Assembly (NCBI GenBank): GCA_025774805.1
Contig: JALGZR010000075.1
Coordinates: forward strand, 1 to 29,259
DNA from: a bacterium
Lineage (GTDB): Bacteria > ARS69
Length of the DNA stretch: 29,259 bases
Reading direction: 5' to 3'
Part shown: positions 13,135 to 21,721 of the stretch, one piece after another
Layout: each line of letters opens with the position of its first letter
How positions within the stretch are numbered: position 1 is the stretch's first letter
Position numbers and translations under genes: made by a program
Notes under the pieces: generated by a model
Seen by the model: only the letters and a program-made list of their open reading frames with translations
The model's database searches: none
What the model was told of the DNA's origin: nothing

Positions 13135-15873
13135 CTACTGCTGCACCATCCGCAGGATCTTCTCCGGCGCGAAGACCTCCTTCGCCAGGTCCTGGACTAC
13201 CGCGTGGGAGACGGAGCGGAGATCGTCCGCCCGGCGCGTGACTCGGCGGAATCCGAGTCCGTTCCCCTCGGCGCGGGCGAGGCGCCAGGCCAGCCTCCCG
13301 TTGTTCTGCATGTCGAGGATGTGAGCGTTCGCGAGGCGCTGCACCGCGTCCGCGAACTCCTTCTCCTCGAACCCGGTCGTGGAGTAGCGCACGAGATCCT
13401 CGTCGAACATGGCGAGAATCTCGTCGAACCGTTCCCGCTTCACGTCGTTCTCGATGATCCACGCCCCGGGACCCAGGTGCTGCCAGAACCGGATCCAGCT
13501 CCGATAGGAGACTCCCTCGCCGTACACGTACCTGTAGAAATGGTCGTTTCCGGCCATGCGACCGAGGACGACCGAGGGCACCCAGGCCTCGTCGTCGGCG
13601 GTCGCGCCGCGCCGGCCCCAGTTCACCGTCCAGTAGTTCTTTCCCAGGGCGAGCACCTGCCGATCGGACGGCGGATTCCATTCCGTCGCCCACGCGGCGG
13701 GATCGATCGTCCGTGGCCCGGACTCCGTGGCCTCGAGGTCGGACCAGCGGGTCGCGATCCACGCCGCGACCTCGTCCGGATCCACGTCCCCCACGACGGT
13801 GACCACCGTGCGATCGGGGGTCCAGTTCTCCCGGTGGAACCGCCGGAGATCCTCGACGGTGATCGCCGCGAGCGACTCTTCGGTCCCTCGGGTGGGACGT
13901 CCGTAGGGGTGCCCGTCGTAGGCCGCGACGTAGAACTGCTGTTTGATGTACTCGAGGTTGTTCTCGGGGAGCGAGCGGATGTCGTCGAGGAGATCCCCGC
14001 GCAGCTTCTCCAACTCGTCCGTCGCGAAGTCGGGGAAGAAGAGCGTCTCCTTCAGAACGGCGAGGCTCTCCCTCCACTGCGGGGCGAGTCCGAGAACGTG
14101 ATGGGCCCCGGAGTCCCGGTAGTCCACGTTCATCGAGGTGTTGGCCCGGCTGCCGACCGAGGCGTGGGCGGTCAAGGAGATCGGTAGGCTCGCGAACAGA
14201 CGGGAGGCCTCCTCCCGGTTCCACCGCCGGGTGAACCTTGCCCCCAGCTCGGCGGTGAAGAGGTTGATCCCCTCCATGCCCTCGGGCTCGATCCACTGCC
14301 CGCCGAGCACGCGGCCGGTGACCGCGATGAGAGGAGACGCATCCGTCGGACGCACGAGAAGGCGGAGCCCGTTCACGTACACGTAGCGATGAACGCCGTC
14401 GGCCTCGTCGGTCTTCTCGTGGGTCAGGGGATCGGTCTTCGGGGGCAGGAGGGCGCCGGACACCGCGAGATCCGGGGTCGCCGGCGCATCGGGCGCCCCC
14501 GGCTCGACGTTCCGGTCGAGGGAGGAGGAGGGATCGAAGGTGTCGGGGTGCACGAGAGCCGTCACGATCCGGCGCGGGCCGATCCATCGGTTCTTCGCGT
14601 CGCGAACCGCCTCCGGAGTCACCGCTCTCAGGGACTCCTCCCAATGCAGGGCGGTCTCGATGCCGTGCCGGCTCGCGAGGAATCCGATGCGCCCCGCCCG
14701 GCCCGCGTTCGTCATCCGCGCTCGCGCCTCCTCGAAGAGAAGTCTTCTCCGGGTCTCCTCGAAGACGGGAGCCGGGACGATCGTCGGATCGAAGTCGCAG
14801 AGAAACGCCTCGATGAAGCTCGAGACGGCCGCCGCCTTCTCGGGCTCGAGGCGCGCGAGCACGCGCAGTGTCGAGTAATCCCGCATGGCGTAGTGCTGCG
14901 CGCTCACGGACGTGACCCATTTCTCCTGCTGGATCAGGTATCGAGACAATCCGTAGGACTCGTCCTCCAAGAGCTCCGCCAGCAGGACGAGGGCCGGCGT
15001 GTCCTCGTGGAGGCCGCCGGGAGTCACCGCCCCCACGAGCAGGTGCGTGTTCGTGGCCTGCGGCGCGTGATCGACCCGTCGCCGCGGGCCCGTCTGCTCC
15101 GGCTCCACCAACCCGAGCTCGAACGACTCCGGCCCGGGCCTCTCTCCGCCCCAGACCTCCCGCAGAAGAGCGACCGTCGCCTCGACTTCGAAGTCGCCGC
15201 TGATCGCGAGGATCATGTGGTTCGGCGTGAATCGCTCCTTGTAGTACTCCCACGTCCTGTCGAGATCGAGCTCGACGACGGCCTTCTCCGATCCGATCAC
15301 CGGGCGGCGGTACGGATGGACTTGGAACGCCGTCTCGTTCCAGGCGTTGTAGACCATCCGGCGGGGCTCCTCGAACCTCCGCGTCATCTCCTGAATCACG
15401 ACCCGCTTTTCGTCCTCGAACCACTTCTCCTCGAACTGGAGGTCGAGGAGGGCCTCCCGGTAGGTCTCGAGCGCCTCCCGGAAGTTCTCGCGGGGAACCT
15501 CGAAGCCGAAGTTGATCTCGTCGTCCCAGGTATACCCCCCGGCCTCGCGACCCAGGAGACTCATCTTCTTCCTGAACTCGGTCGGGGGGAGGTTCGGCGT
15601 CCCGCCCTTGAAGATCAGGTGCTCGATGTAGTGAAGAGAGCCCTGGTAGTACTCGTCCTCCGTGCGGCCGCCCGTCGTCACGAATCCGGACAGCGCGACC
15701 ACCGGATGGGCGTCGGAAGGGGAGAGGAGAAGCGAGAGGCCGTTCTCCAGGGTGACGACCTCGAAGGCGGCGCCCTCGGCGGCCCTCGGGCGGTCCGGCG
15801 TGAGGGCGAGAGTGAGGGCGAGCGTCGCGAGGGCCGCGACCCGGGCGGTTCGGACGGACGGTATCGGCGGCAT
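13135..15873 (-). CDS. secreted M16 family zinc metallopeptidase, two-domain
   Basis: 912 aa with a signal peptide (RVAALATLALTLALT, cleavage near RAAEG, residue 34). The first M16 half carries the inverted zinc motif HYIEH (His81, Glu84, His85) and Glu162 in VVIQEMTRR, 77 residues later as in pitrilysin, so this half should be active. The second half lacks HxxEH (GINLFTAELGARF at the equivalent place) but keeps the C-terminal substrate-binding R/Y region (FYRYVYGEGVSYRSW), the normal active-inactive pair arrangement. It would degrade peptides in the periplasm. ATG 15873 follows GGAGG spaced 7 bp inside a perfect palindrome GGAGGTACCTCC. The gene converges with the DUF368 gene and diverges from the SLC13 gene. 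Confidence 0.93.
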   Translation of the reverse strand: MPPIPSVRTARVAALATLALTLALTPDRPRAAEGAAFEVVTLENGLSLLLSPSDAHPVVALSGFVTTGGRTEDEYYQGSLHYIEHLIFKGGTPNLPPTEFRKKMSLLGREAGGYTWDDEINFGFEVPRENFREALETYREALLDLQFEEKWFEDEKRVVIQEMTRRFEEPRRMVYNAWNETAFQVHPYRRPVIGSEKAVVELDLDRTWEYYKERFTPNHMILAISGDFEVEATVALLREVWGGERPGPESFELGLVEPEQTGPRRRVDHAPQATNTHLLVGAVTPGGLHEDTPALVLLAELLEDESYGLSRYLIQQEKWVTSVSAQHYAMRDYSTLRVLARLEPEKAAAVSSFIEAFLCDFDPTIVPAPVFEETRRRLLFEEARARMTNAGRAGRIGFLASRHGIETALHWEESLRAVTPEAVRDAKNRWIGPRRIVTALVHPDTFDPSSSLDRNVEPGAPDAPATPDLAVSGALLPPKTDPLTHEKTDEADGVHRYVYVNGLRLLVRPTDASPLIAVTGRVLGGQWIEPEGMEGINLFTAELGARFTRRWNREEASRLFASLPISLTAHASVGSRANTSMNVDYRDSGAHHVLGLAPQWRESLAVLKETLFFPDFATDELEKLRGDLLDDIRSLPENNLEYIKQQFYVAAYDGHPYGRPTRGTEESLAAITVEDLRRFHRENWTPDRTVVTVVGDVDPDEVAAWIATRWSDLEATESGPRTIDPAAWATEWNPPSDRQVLALGKNYWTVNWGRRGATADDEAWVPSVVLGRMAGNDHFYRYVYGEGVSYRSWIRFWQHLGPGAWIIENDVKRERFDEILAMFDEDLVRYSTTGFEEKEFADAVQRLANAHILDMQNNGRLAWRLARAEGNGLGFRRVTRRADDLRSVSHAVVQDLAKEVFAPEKILRMVQQ

Positions 15874-15885
15874 GGAGGTACCTCC
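15874..15885 (-). promoter_or_regulatory. ribosome-binding site embedded in a 12-bp palindrome
   Basis: GGAGGTACCTCC directly precedes the M16 start codon. The Shine-Dalgarno GGAGG can pair with the adjacent CCTCC, or the same site on another transcript; a tetraloop hairpin of GGAG/CTCC would hide it. Confidence 0.45.
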
Positions 15886-15927
15886 GAGAGATGGCGGGAG
15901 GGAACGGGCCAGGATCTCCAGGGCAGG

Positions 15928-15956
15928 ATGCTAGCTCCAGACGGCGGGAAGTGAAA
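15928..15956 (-). promoter_or_regulatory. promoter of the M16 gene
   Basis: On the minus strand TTTCAC (15956-15951), 17 bp, TAGCAT (15933-15928). The leader would be about 45 nt to ATG 15873. The -10 matches the style of the promoter at 23449-23477. Confidence 0.5.
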
Positions 15957-16020
15957 GCGGGACGGGCCGGGTGCCCCCGGTCGAGGGGGGAACGGGGAGG
16001 GAGGAGGGCCGAGTTCTGGG

Positions 16021-16049
16021 TTGTCGATGGGTGCCGGTCGGTGGAGAAT
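16021..16049 (+). promoter_or_regulatory. promoter of the SLC13-type permease gene
   Basis: TTGTCG (16021-16026), 17 bp, GAGAAT (16044-16049). The GAGAAT -10 recurs with the same spacing ahead of the FG-GAP gene. Confidence 0.4.
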
Positions 16050-16086
16050 CGCGGCACCCGGGACGGCCCCTCCACGGCGGAGACGC

Positions 16087-18417
16087 ATGACCCTCGAGAT
16101 CGGTCTTCTGCTCCTGCTTCTCATGGGAATGGCCTACGTCTTCTTCACCGAGAAGCTGCCGATCGAGCTCACCGCGTTCGCCGGGCTCGTGGTGCTCGTG
16201 ATGGGCGGGTTCATTCCCGTCTCCGCGGCCTTCACCGGCTTCTCCTCGCCCGCGGTCATCACGATGCTCTCGATCTTCTTCGTGAGCACCGCGATCCTCA
16301 ACACCGGGCTGGCGGATCGCGTCGGGTACGGGGTCCATCGCTTGCTGGGGGGTCAGGAGAGGCTCCTCGTGGTCGCGATCATGACCGTCGCGGGCATCCT
16401 GTCCGCGTTCATGAACAATATCGCGGCGACCGCGGTGATGCTTCCCGCGGTCGCGAGCATCTCGCGGCGGACGGGGGTCGCCCCCTCGCGTCTGTTCATG
16501 CCGCTCTCCTTCGGTGCGATCCTCGGCGGCACGACGACCCTGGTGGGAACGCCGCCCAACATCCTGGCCGCCGAACTCCTGCAGGAGCGGGGACACCAAT
16601 CGTTCGGCCTCTTCGACTTCCTGCCGGTCGGGGGGACCCTTCTCCTCGTCGGGATGGTCTTCTTCCTGCTCACCGGGGATCGGTTGCTTCCCCGGCACGC
16701 CGGTGCGGCCTCGGTCTCGGCGCGGAGCGACCTCGTGCAGGTCTACCAGCTCCACGAGACCTTCTTCTCGATCCGCATTCCGCCCGGCTCCCCCCTCGAC
16801 GGGCAGACCCTGGGAGACACCGCACTCGGTTCCGCCCTCGGTGTCCAGGTCGTCGGAATCCTGCGCGAGGGACGCGGCAGACCCGCTCCCGAGGCGGGCT
16901 CCGTGCTGCTCGGAGGCGACGTCCTTCTCGTCCAGGGCAGCGCGGGGAACGTTCGCGAGCTCTTCCGCGTGCGGGGAGCCGAGTTCACCGAGGCCCGTCC
17001 GTCCGACCTCGCGGAGGACTCCGAACGGGTGACCGGGGTGAGCGCCCGGGTGGGCCAGGGCTCTCCGCTGGTGGGCCGGACGCTGCGCGAGCTCCGGTTC
17101 CGGGAGCGCTTCGGGGGGGTGGTGATGGGCGTTCGTCGCGGGGAGGCGTCAATCGACCGTGGGCTCGCCACTCTGACTCTCGAAGAGGAAGACGAGCTTC
17201 TCGTGCTCGGCCCCCGCGCGGGCCTGGACGAGGCCGCGCTCGAGCACCACTTCCACGTGACGACTCTCGACCGGAAGCGGTTTCGTGCTCTCCTCGAGCA
17301 GCTTCACGTGATCCGGGTACCGGAAGACTCGGGACTCGTGGACCGGACGATCGGAGAGAGTCGAATTCGCGAGCTCGTCGGTCTCACGATCGGGGGCATC
17401 CTCCGCGGAGACGAGACGATTGTCGGAATCGACCCCGAGGAGCAGATCCGCGCCGGTGACCGGCTTCTCGTCGCGGGAGAGGTGGAGCGCCTCCAGAGCC
17501 TCATCGCGCTGGGCGCGGTCGAGATCCAGCCGGCGGCGGGGACCTCCGCGCTCGAGTCGGACGGGATCGGACTCGTGGAGGCGACGCTGGCCCCGCGCTC
17601 GCGGAGCGCCGGACGAACGCTGATGGATCTGCGGTTCCGGGAGCGCACCGGTCTCCAGGTGCTCGCCGTCTGGCGGGAGGGAGAGCTCATCCACGAGGAC
17701 CTGGCCCGGATGCCGCTCCGGTTCGGCGATGCGCTCCTGCTCCACGGTCCCTGGAAGCGAATCCGTCTGCTCGCCTCCGACCGGGATTTCGTCGTGCTCT
17801 CGGAATCGGCCCGGGAGGAAAGGCGTACGAAGAAGGCCCCTTTCGCTCTGGGGGCTCTGCTCCTGATGGTCCTTCTCGTGGTGACCGGGTTCCAGCCGAT
17901 CCACGTCGCGGCCTTCACCGCCGCCACGCTCGTCGTGTTGACCGGGGCGATCACGATGGAAGAGGCGTACCGCGGGGTCGAGTGGCGCGCGGTTTTCCTG
18001 GTCGCCGCGATCCTGCCCGTCGGGGTCGCCATGGAGAGCACGGGGGCCGCATCGCTCCTGTCCGAGGCGGTCACCCGACACGCCGGCCCGCACGGACCGT
18101 ACGCCGTCCTGGCCGGACTCGTCCTGCTGGCCAGCCTCCTCAGCCAGGCGCTCGACGGTGCGCCCGCCGTGGTTCTCCTGACGCCCGTCGCCCTCACGGC
18201 GGCCGATAGCCTCGGTATCAATTCCCGAACGGTGATGATGGCGATCAGTCTCGCCGCCTCAGCGGCCTTCATGACCCCCTTCAGCCACAAGGCGAACCTC
18301 CTCGTGATGGGCGCGGGCGGCTATCGCGTTGCCGACTACCTGCGAGTGGGGACCCCACTGACCGTCGTCGTCCTCGCTCTGATCACGCTGCTCGTGCCCG
18401 TGTTCTTCCCGTTCTAG
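16087..18417 (+). CDS. SLC13/DASS-type anion permease with four tandem RCK_C (TrkA-C) modules
   Basis: A 776-aa ion-coupled anion symporter of the SLC13 family with regulatory RCK_C domains. The N-terminal membrane half (1-215) has VFFTEKLPIELTAFAGL, an ILSAFMNNIAATAVMLP hairpin and GTTTLVGTPPNILA, the substrate/Na+-site signature. The C-terminal half (about 585-776) has ALDGAPAVVLLTPVAL and the family-typical FMTPFSHKANLLVMGAGGYRVADYLRVG. Between them are four RCK_C-like repeats (about 222-300, 318-385, 405-475, 494-570), each with a (S/R)x(L/A)xGxTL-like turn and a GDxLLxxG-like end. Sulfate or dicarboxylate is likely; the exact substrate is unknown. ATG 16087 has GGAGA upstream. The stop TAG is part of a CTAG repeat-element end. 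Confidence 0.92.
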   Translation: MTLEIGLLLLLLMGMAYVFFTEKLPIELTAFAGLVVLVMGGFIPVSAAFTGFSSPAVITMLSIFFVSTAILNTGLADRVGYGVHRLLGGQERLLVVAIMTVAGILSAFMNNIAATAVMLPAVASISRRTGVAPSRLFMPLSFGAILGGTTTLVGTPPNILAAELLQERGHQSFGLFDFLPVGGTLLLVGMVFFLLTGDRLLPRHAGAASVSARSDLVQVYQLHETFFSIRIPPGSPLDGQTLGDTALGSALGVQVVGILREGRGRPAPEAGSVLLGGDVLLVQGSAGNVRELFRVRGAEFTEARPSDLAEDSERVTGVSARVGQGSPLVGRTLRELRFRERFGGVVMGVRRGEASIDRGLATLTLEEEDELLVLGPRAGLDEAALEHHFHVTTLDRKRFRALLEQLHVIRVPEDSGLVDRTIGESRIRELVGLTIGGILRGDETIVGIDPEEQIRAGDRLLVAGEVERLQSLIALGAVEIQPAAGTSALESDGIGLVEATLAPRSRSAGRTLMDLRFRERTGLQVLAVWREGELIHEDLARMPLRFGDALLLHGPWKRIRLLASDRDFVVLSESAREERRTKKAPFALGALLLMVLLVVTGFQPIHVAAFTAATLVVLTGAITMEEAYRGVEWRAVFLVAAILPVGVAMESTGAASLLSEAVTRHAGPHGPYAVLAGLVLLASLLSQALDGAPAVVLLTPVALTAADSLGINSRTVMMAISLAASAAFMTPFSHKANLLVMGAGGYRVADYLRVGTPLTVVVLALITLLVPVFFPF

Positions 18418-18481
18418 CCGGCATTTCTCATCGGGCTTGTCGCCGCCGCCGCCGCAGAGCCTCGTGAGATATGCGGGCCAG
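18414..18481 (+). mobile_element. 68-bp copy of the CTAG-ended inverted-repeat family, overlapping a stop codon
   Basis: The left end CTAGCCGGCATTTCTCATCG (18414-18433) mirrors the right end CGTGAGATATGCGGGCCAG (18463-18481). Both match the ends of the 181-bp copy at 4820-5000, including the GCCGCAG segment before the right end, with about 110 bp of interior missing. The CTAG contributes the TAG stop of the SLC13 permease. The folded transcript could act as a terminator-like structure. Confidence 0.6.
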
Positions 18482-18538
18482 GGGCCCTTTCCGGGGGCGG
18501 CAACCCTGCCGGCATCTCCGAGATCGGCACCCCCCGTC

Positions 18539-18567
18539 TTGAATCCGGTCCTCCCGCGCGCGAGAAT
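18539..18567 (+). promoter_or_regulatory. promoter of the FG-GAP protein gene
   Basis: TTGAAT (18539-18544), 17 bp, GAGAAT (18562-18567), about 60 bp before ATG 18629. Confidence 0.45.
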
Positions 18568-18628
18568 CCCGGTGGAAGACGGGTATTTCGCCGAGACCGC
18601 AGCGAACCGGATCGGAAGGGGGAAGCCC

Positions 18629-20782
18629 ATGATTTCGCCACCCGCTCGACGGATTCGACGCCTCCGGAACCTCGGCATGCTGCTCCCGGCTTTGGTCGTG
18701 CACTCGAATCCGGTCCACGCCGGCGAAGAGGCCGGGCCCGACCTCGAACTGACCCCGGAGACCGTACGCGACGTGTTCGATCTGGCGGCCCTCGGGGCCG
18801 ACCTCCCCGAATCGCCCGTGGAACCCTCCGGCGGCGGCATCTGGTCCATCGTCGATCATCCCGCCCTCGAGAACCTCGGAAGCATCGTCGGGGCGACGTT
18901 CACCGACGTGCTCCGCAACGGATCTCCTGACGTCTTCTGGGCCGAAGCGGGCTTGGGGGATCCGGACGCGCCGAATCATCTCGCGGTGAACTACGGGGGA
19001 GAAAATTTCGTGCACGTGACGGGAACCCCTCTCGATGAGGCGGGAACGGGTCGCGGGTGTGCATGGGGTGACTACGACGACGACGGCGATCTGGACGTCT
19101 ATGTGGCCAGAACCGATACGAACTCTCTCTACCGGAACGACGGCCCTCTCACGTTCACCGACGTGACGACGCCCCTGCTGGCGGGACCGGGGGCCTCCTC
19201 CTCCGGCCCCTCGTGGGTGGACTTCGACGGGGACGGGGACATCGACCTGTTCAATCCGACGGGGACGCATTATCCGAACCGCCTCCTGCGCAACGACGGC
19301 ACCGCCGGATTCGTCGACGTCACCGCGGGAGGGCTGACCGATTCCCTCTGGGCGATGAGCAGTTCTTGGGTCGACTACGACAACGACGGCGACCCGGACG
19401 TCTACATCTGCGGCCCGGATCCGAACCGTCTCTATCGAAACGACGGGAACGGCGTCTTCGTCGATGTGACCACCCCCCCGCTGGACGACCCGGGGGGAGG
19501 GCACGGCGCGGCGTGGTCGGACCTCGACAACGACGGCCACTGGGATCTCTACATCACGAACTTTTGGGAGGAGAATCGGCTCTTTCACAACCGCGGCGAG
19601 GGCTGGTTCGCCGACGTGACCTACGGTTGGCTCGGGGACCCGCGATTCAGCTCCGGGATCGCCTGGGGCGATTACGACAACGACGGCTTCGAGGACCTCT
19701 TCTGGGGCAACTCCCTGGCTCCCAACGTCCTGATGCGGAATCTCTCCGGCGGGGGGGAGATCGTGTTCGAAGAGACCACCGAGCTGGTACTCATGGACAA
19801 CTCCATCGCCGGGGGAGCGGCCTGGGGGGATCACGACGAGGACGGAGACGTGGATCTCCTCTACGCGTCGCTCCAGACGCAGACCTACAGTCGTCTTTTC
19901 CGCAACGGGTCACAGCCCGGTCCGGCGTGGCTGCACGTCGATCTGATGGGAATCCAGTCGAATCGTTTCGGGATCAGCTCCCGCGTGCGAGCGGTCGAGG
20001 GAGACCTCTCTCAGATGCGGGAGGTGGACGGAGGATCGAGCTTCGCTACTCAGAACTCGTTGGCGGTCGAGTTCGGTTTCGGGAACAGGGTTACGGACGG
20101 CGCCGTCGACTCCGTCGTCGTTCGCTGGCCGAGGGGGAACGTACAGATCTGGATCGACGTTCCGATCAATCAGAGAGTCCTGATCATCGAGGATTCGGAT
20201 CCGACGCCGATCCGTCTGTCCGGGTTCGTCGCGACGGACGTGCCCTCCGGGATCCAGCTGGAGTGGACGACATCATTGGAGACGGAGTTCGCCGGGTTCT
20301 TCGTGGAGAGGGGCGCCGCCGCCGGCGGTCCCTACCGCCGTCTCCACGACGACATCCTCCGGGGACGAAGCCCCTACCGCTACCTGGACGAGGACGTATC
20401 GGCCGGGGAGCGCTGGTCGTACCGGCTGGCCGCCGTCGACCTCGACGGTACCGTCGGGTACTACGGCCCGGTCGAGGCGCGCGTGCCACCTCGCACCGGC
20501 CGAGTGCTCGCGGTCGATCCGGCCCGTCCGAATCCCTTCGCGACGTCCACGGAGATCCCCTTCTCGCTGCTCGCTCCCTCGAACGTGACCATCACGATCC
20601 ACGACGTCGGAGGGCGGAGGGTCCGGGTCCTCCCGAGCGGAAGACGGGACGCGGGATCGCATCGCGTCCCCTGGGACGGGCGTGACGAGGAAGGACGTCC
20701 CGTGCCGGCCGGGTCCTACTGGGTGCATGTGGAGGGAGACGGAATCTCGGCCGCCCGGCGGCTCGTTCGGCTGCAGAGGTGA
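18629..20782 (+). CDS. secreted FG-GAP/VCBS repeat protein with ASPIC/UnbV, FnIII-like and FlgD-like modules
   Basis: A 717-aa exported protein. ATG 18629 has GGAAGGGGG upstream and starts a signal peptide (MISPPARRIRRLRNLGMLLPALVVHSNPVHAG in outline, basic then hydrophobic). Six calcium-binding DxDxDG-type loops start at residues 148, 198, 249, 298, 348 and 401, an even spacing of about 50, each followed by a (L/F)(Y/L/F)RN(D) motif: a beta-propeller. Residues about 440-515 are ASPIC/UnbV (SSRVRAVEGD, VRWPRGNVQIW). Then come an FnIII-like domain (about 525-620) and a FlgD-like Ig module (about 625-717: PARPNPF, HDVGGRRV, WDGRDEEGR). Likely surface or extracellular binding; no enzyme active site is seen. 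It converges with the next gene. Confidence 0.9.
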   Translation: MISPPARRIRRLRNLGMLLPALVVHSNPVHAGEEAGPDLELTPETVRDVFDLAALGADLPESPVEPSGGGIWSIVDHPALENLGSIVGATFTDVLRNGSPDVFWAEAGLGDPDAPNHLAVNYGGENFVHVTGTPLDEAGTGRGCAWGDYDDDGDLDVYVARTDTNSLYRNDGPLTFTDVTTPLLAGPGASSSGPSWVDFDGDGDIDLFNPTGTHYPNRLLRNDGTAGFVDVTAGGLTDSLWAMSSSWVDYDNDGDPDVYICGPDPNRLYRNDGNGVFVDVTTPPLDDPGGGHGAAWSDLDNDGHWDLYITNFWEENRLFHNRGEGWFADVTYGWLGDPRFSSGIAWGDYDNDGFEDLFWGNSLAPNVLMRNLSGGGEIVFEETTELVLMDNSIAGGAAWGDHDEDGDVDLLYASLQTQTYSRLFRNGSQPGPAWLHVDLMGIQSNRFGISSRVRAVEGDLSQMREVDGGSSFATQNSLAVEFGFGNRVTDGAVDSVVVRWPRGNVQIWIDVPINQRVLIIEDSDPTPIRLSGFVATDVPSGIQLEWTTSLETEFAGFFVERGAAAGGPYRRLHDDILRGRSPYRYLDEDVSAGERWSYRLAAVDLDGTVGYYGPVEARVPPRTGRVLAVDPARPNPFATSTEIPFSLLAPSNVTITIHDVGGRRVRVLPSGRRDAGSHRVPWDGRDEEGRPVPAGSYWVHVEGDGISAARRLVRLQR

Positions 20783-20859
20783 TAGGGGAGGGGACAAGAG
20801 GCGCATGCGCGAGCGCGTCGAGGACCGGGCACTTCCGTCACTTAACCTCGCTCCGGCAT

Positions 20860-20887
20860 CACGCCTTCGCTCGGATCGCGAAGCGTG
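20860..20887. terminator. hairpin between convergent genes, no T-run
   Basis: CACGCCTTCGC (20860-20870) and GCGAAGCGTG (20878-20887) form a stem of ten pairs with a single bulged C and a 7-base loop. Position between convergent genes suggests bidirectional termination, but neither strand has a T-run. Confidence 0.35.
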
Positions 20888-20963
20888 GTGGGAGCGCGTC
20901 GGGGGAATCCGGGTTGGCCAACTCGATTCCGCAGGGTCACGCGCCGGCCAGTGAGATGTCCAT

Positions 20964-21683
20964 TCAACGGTACAGGTTCTTGACCTCTCCCCAAGATCCG
21001 TCTTCGACCGCGACGGGGCACGCCAGAGTCGCCGCTGCCAGCCACTCGACGTAGCACTGCCCGTCGTGGAGCGGAGAAGGCGGACACAGTGTGCTGTCCG
21101 CGAGGCCGAAAAAGTGGGAATTCGTCGTACGCGTCGTCGGGAAGCAAACGCCGCAGCCGAACGGACCATCGGAGTACGTTGCCACCGGAGTGCCGTACCC
21201 ATTCTGGTCTACGACGAAGTAGACGATGGCGAAGCGCTCCGGAACCGGAACCTCCCACGCATTGAATTCCCAGCCGGCCCCAGAGGGGCAGTGCTTGACG
21301 GAAGCGAGGGGCGGTTCGATCAGGCAGTCAAAATCGTCCACGGCGTGAACTCTCGCATATCCTGAAAACCCGTAGGACGGAGGAGCTCCCGTCGGGAAGT
21401 ACTGATAGGAACCGGTGAGCACCGACGATCCGGCGGCACAACAGGAATCGAAGATCGTCCCGAAGAGGTCCCCGTGATGGAATCCGTCCCACACCCACAC
21501 CCACCCGGTGCAGATGTTGTAATAGGCCACGGCGCAGGTCGCCCCCACGTTCCAGTCGCCGGGTCGGTCTTGTTCCCGCATGCGCGCGAGGGTCTTCTGG
21601 AGCGCCTGAGCGGGCGGGCTGAGGAGAGCGGCGGTGGCGAGAACGAGAATCGCAGTTCCCAGAATCTGATGGAGTGTCTTCAT
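20964..21683 (-). CDS. secreted cysteine-rich protein of unknown function, 239 aa
   Basis: ATG 21683 with AGGAGG 8 bp upstream begins a clear signal peptide (ILGTAILVLATAALLSPPAQA, cleaved near residue 28). The mature part has 11 cysteines, including the motif CAVAYYNICTGWVWVWDGF and FDSCCAAG, then GYARVHAVDDFDC, CPSGAGW, GCGVCFP and CYVEWL. I recall similar C-x-YYN-x-C-x-GWxWxW segments in other exported proteins of Eisenbacteria-like genomes but cannot name a family. The even number needed for full disulfide pairing is missed by one. It lies 38 bp behind the 561-aa gene, so it is probably cotranscribed. No enzyme motif is visible; a surface or binding role is a guess. Confidence 0.8.
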   Translation of the reverse strand: MKTLHQILGTAILVLATAALLSPPAQALQKTLARMREQDRPGDWNVGATCAVAYYNICTGWVWVWDGFHHGDLFGTIFDSCCAAGSSVLTGSYQYFPTGAPPSYGFSGYARVHAVDDFDCLIEPPLASVKHCPSGAGWEFNAWEVPVPERFAIVYFVVDQNGYGTPVATYSDGPFGCGVCFPTTRTTNSHFFGLADSTLCPPSPLHDGQCYVEWLAAATLACPVAVEDGSWGEVKNLYR

Positions 21684-21721
21684 GGCTCGAGCCTCCTGGA
21701 TGAAGCATGCCCGGGGCCGGG

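Noticed and set aside
12896-16075. Minus-strand open frame of about 1059 codons across the M16 region
   Set aside because: It reads an Arg/Pro/Gly-rich sequence in another frame of the M16 gene; the 912-aa frame has the signal peptide and zinc motif.
20947-20963. Another right end of the CTAG repeat family (CAGTGAGATGTCC)
   Set aside because: Only the GTGAGAT core agrees; the GGTGAGA start, ATGC and the CTAG-like terminus are absent.
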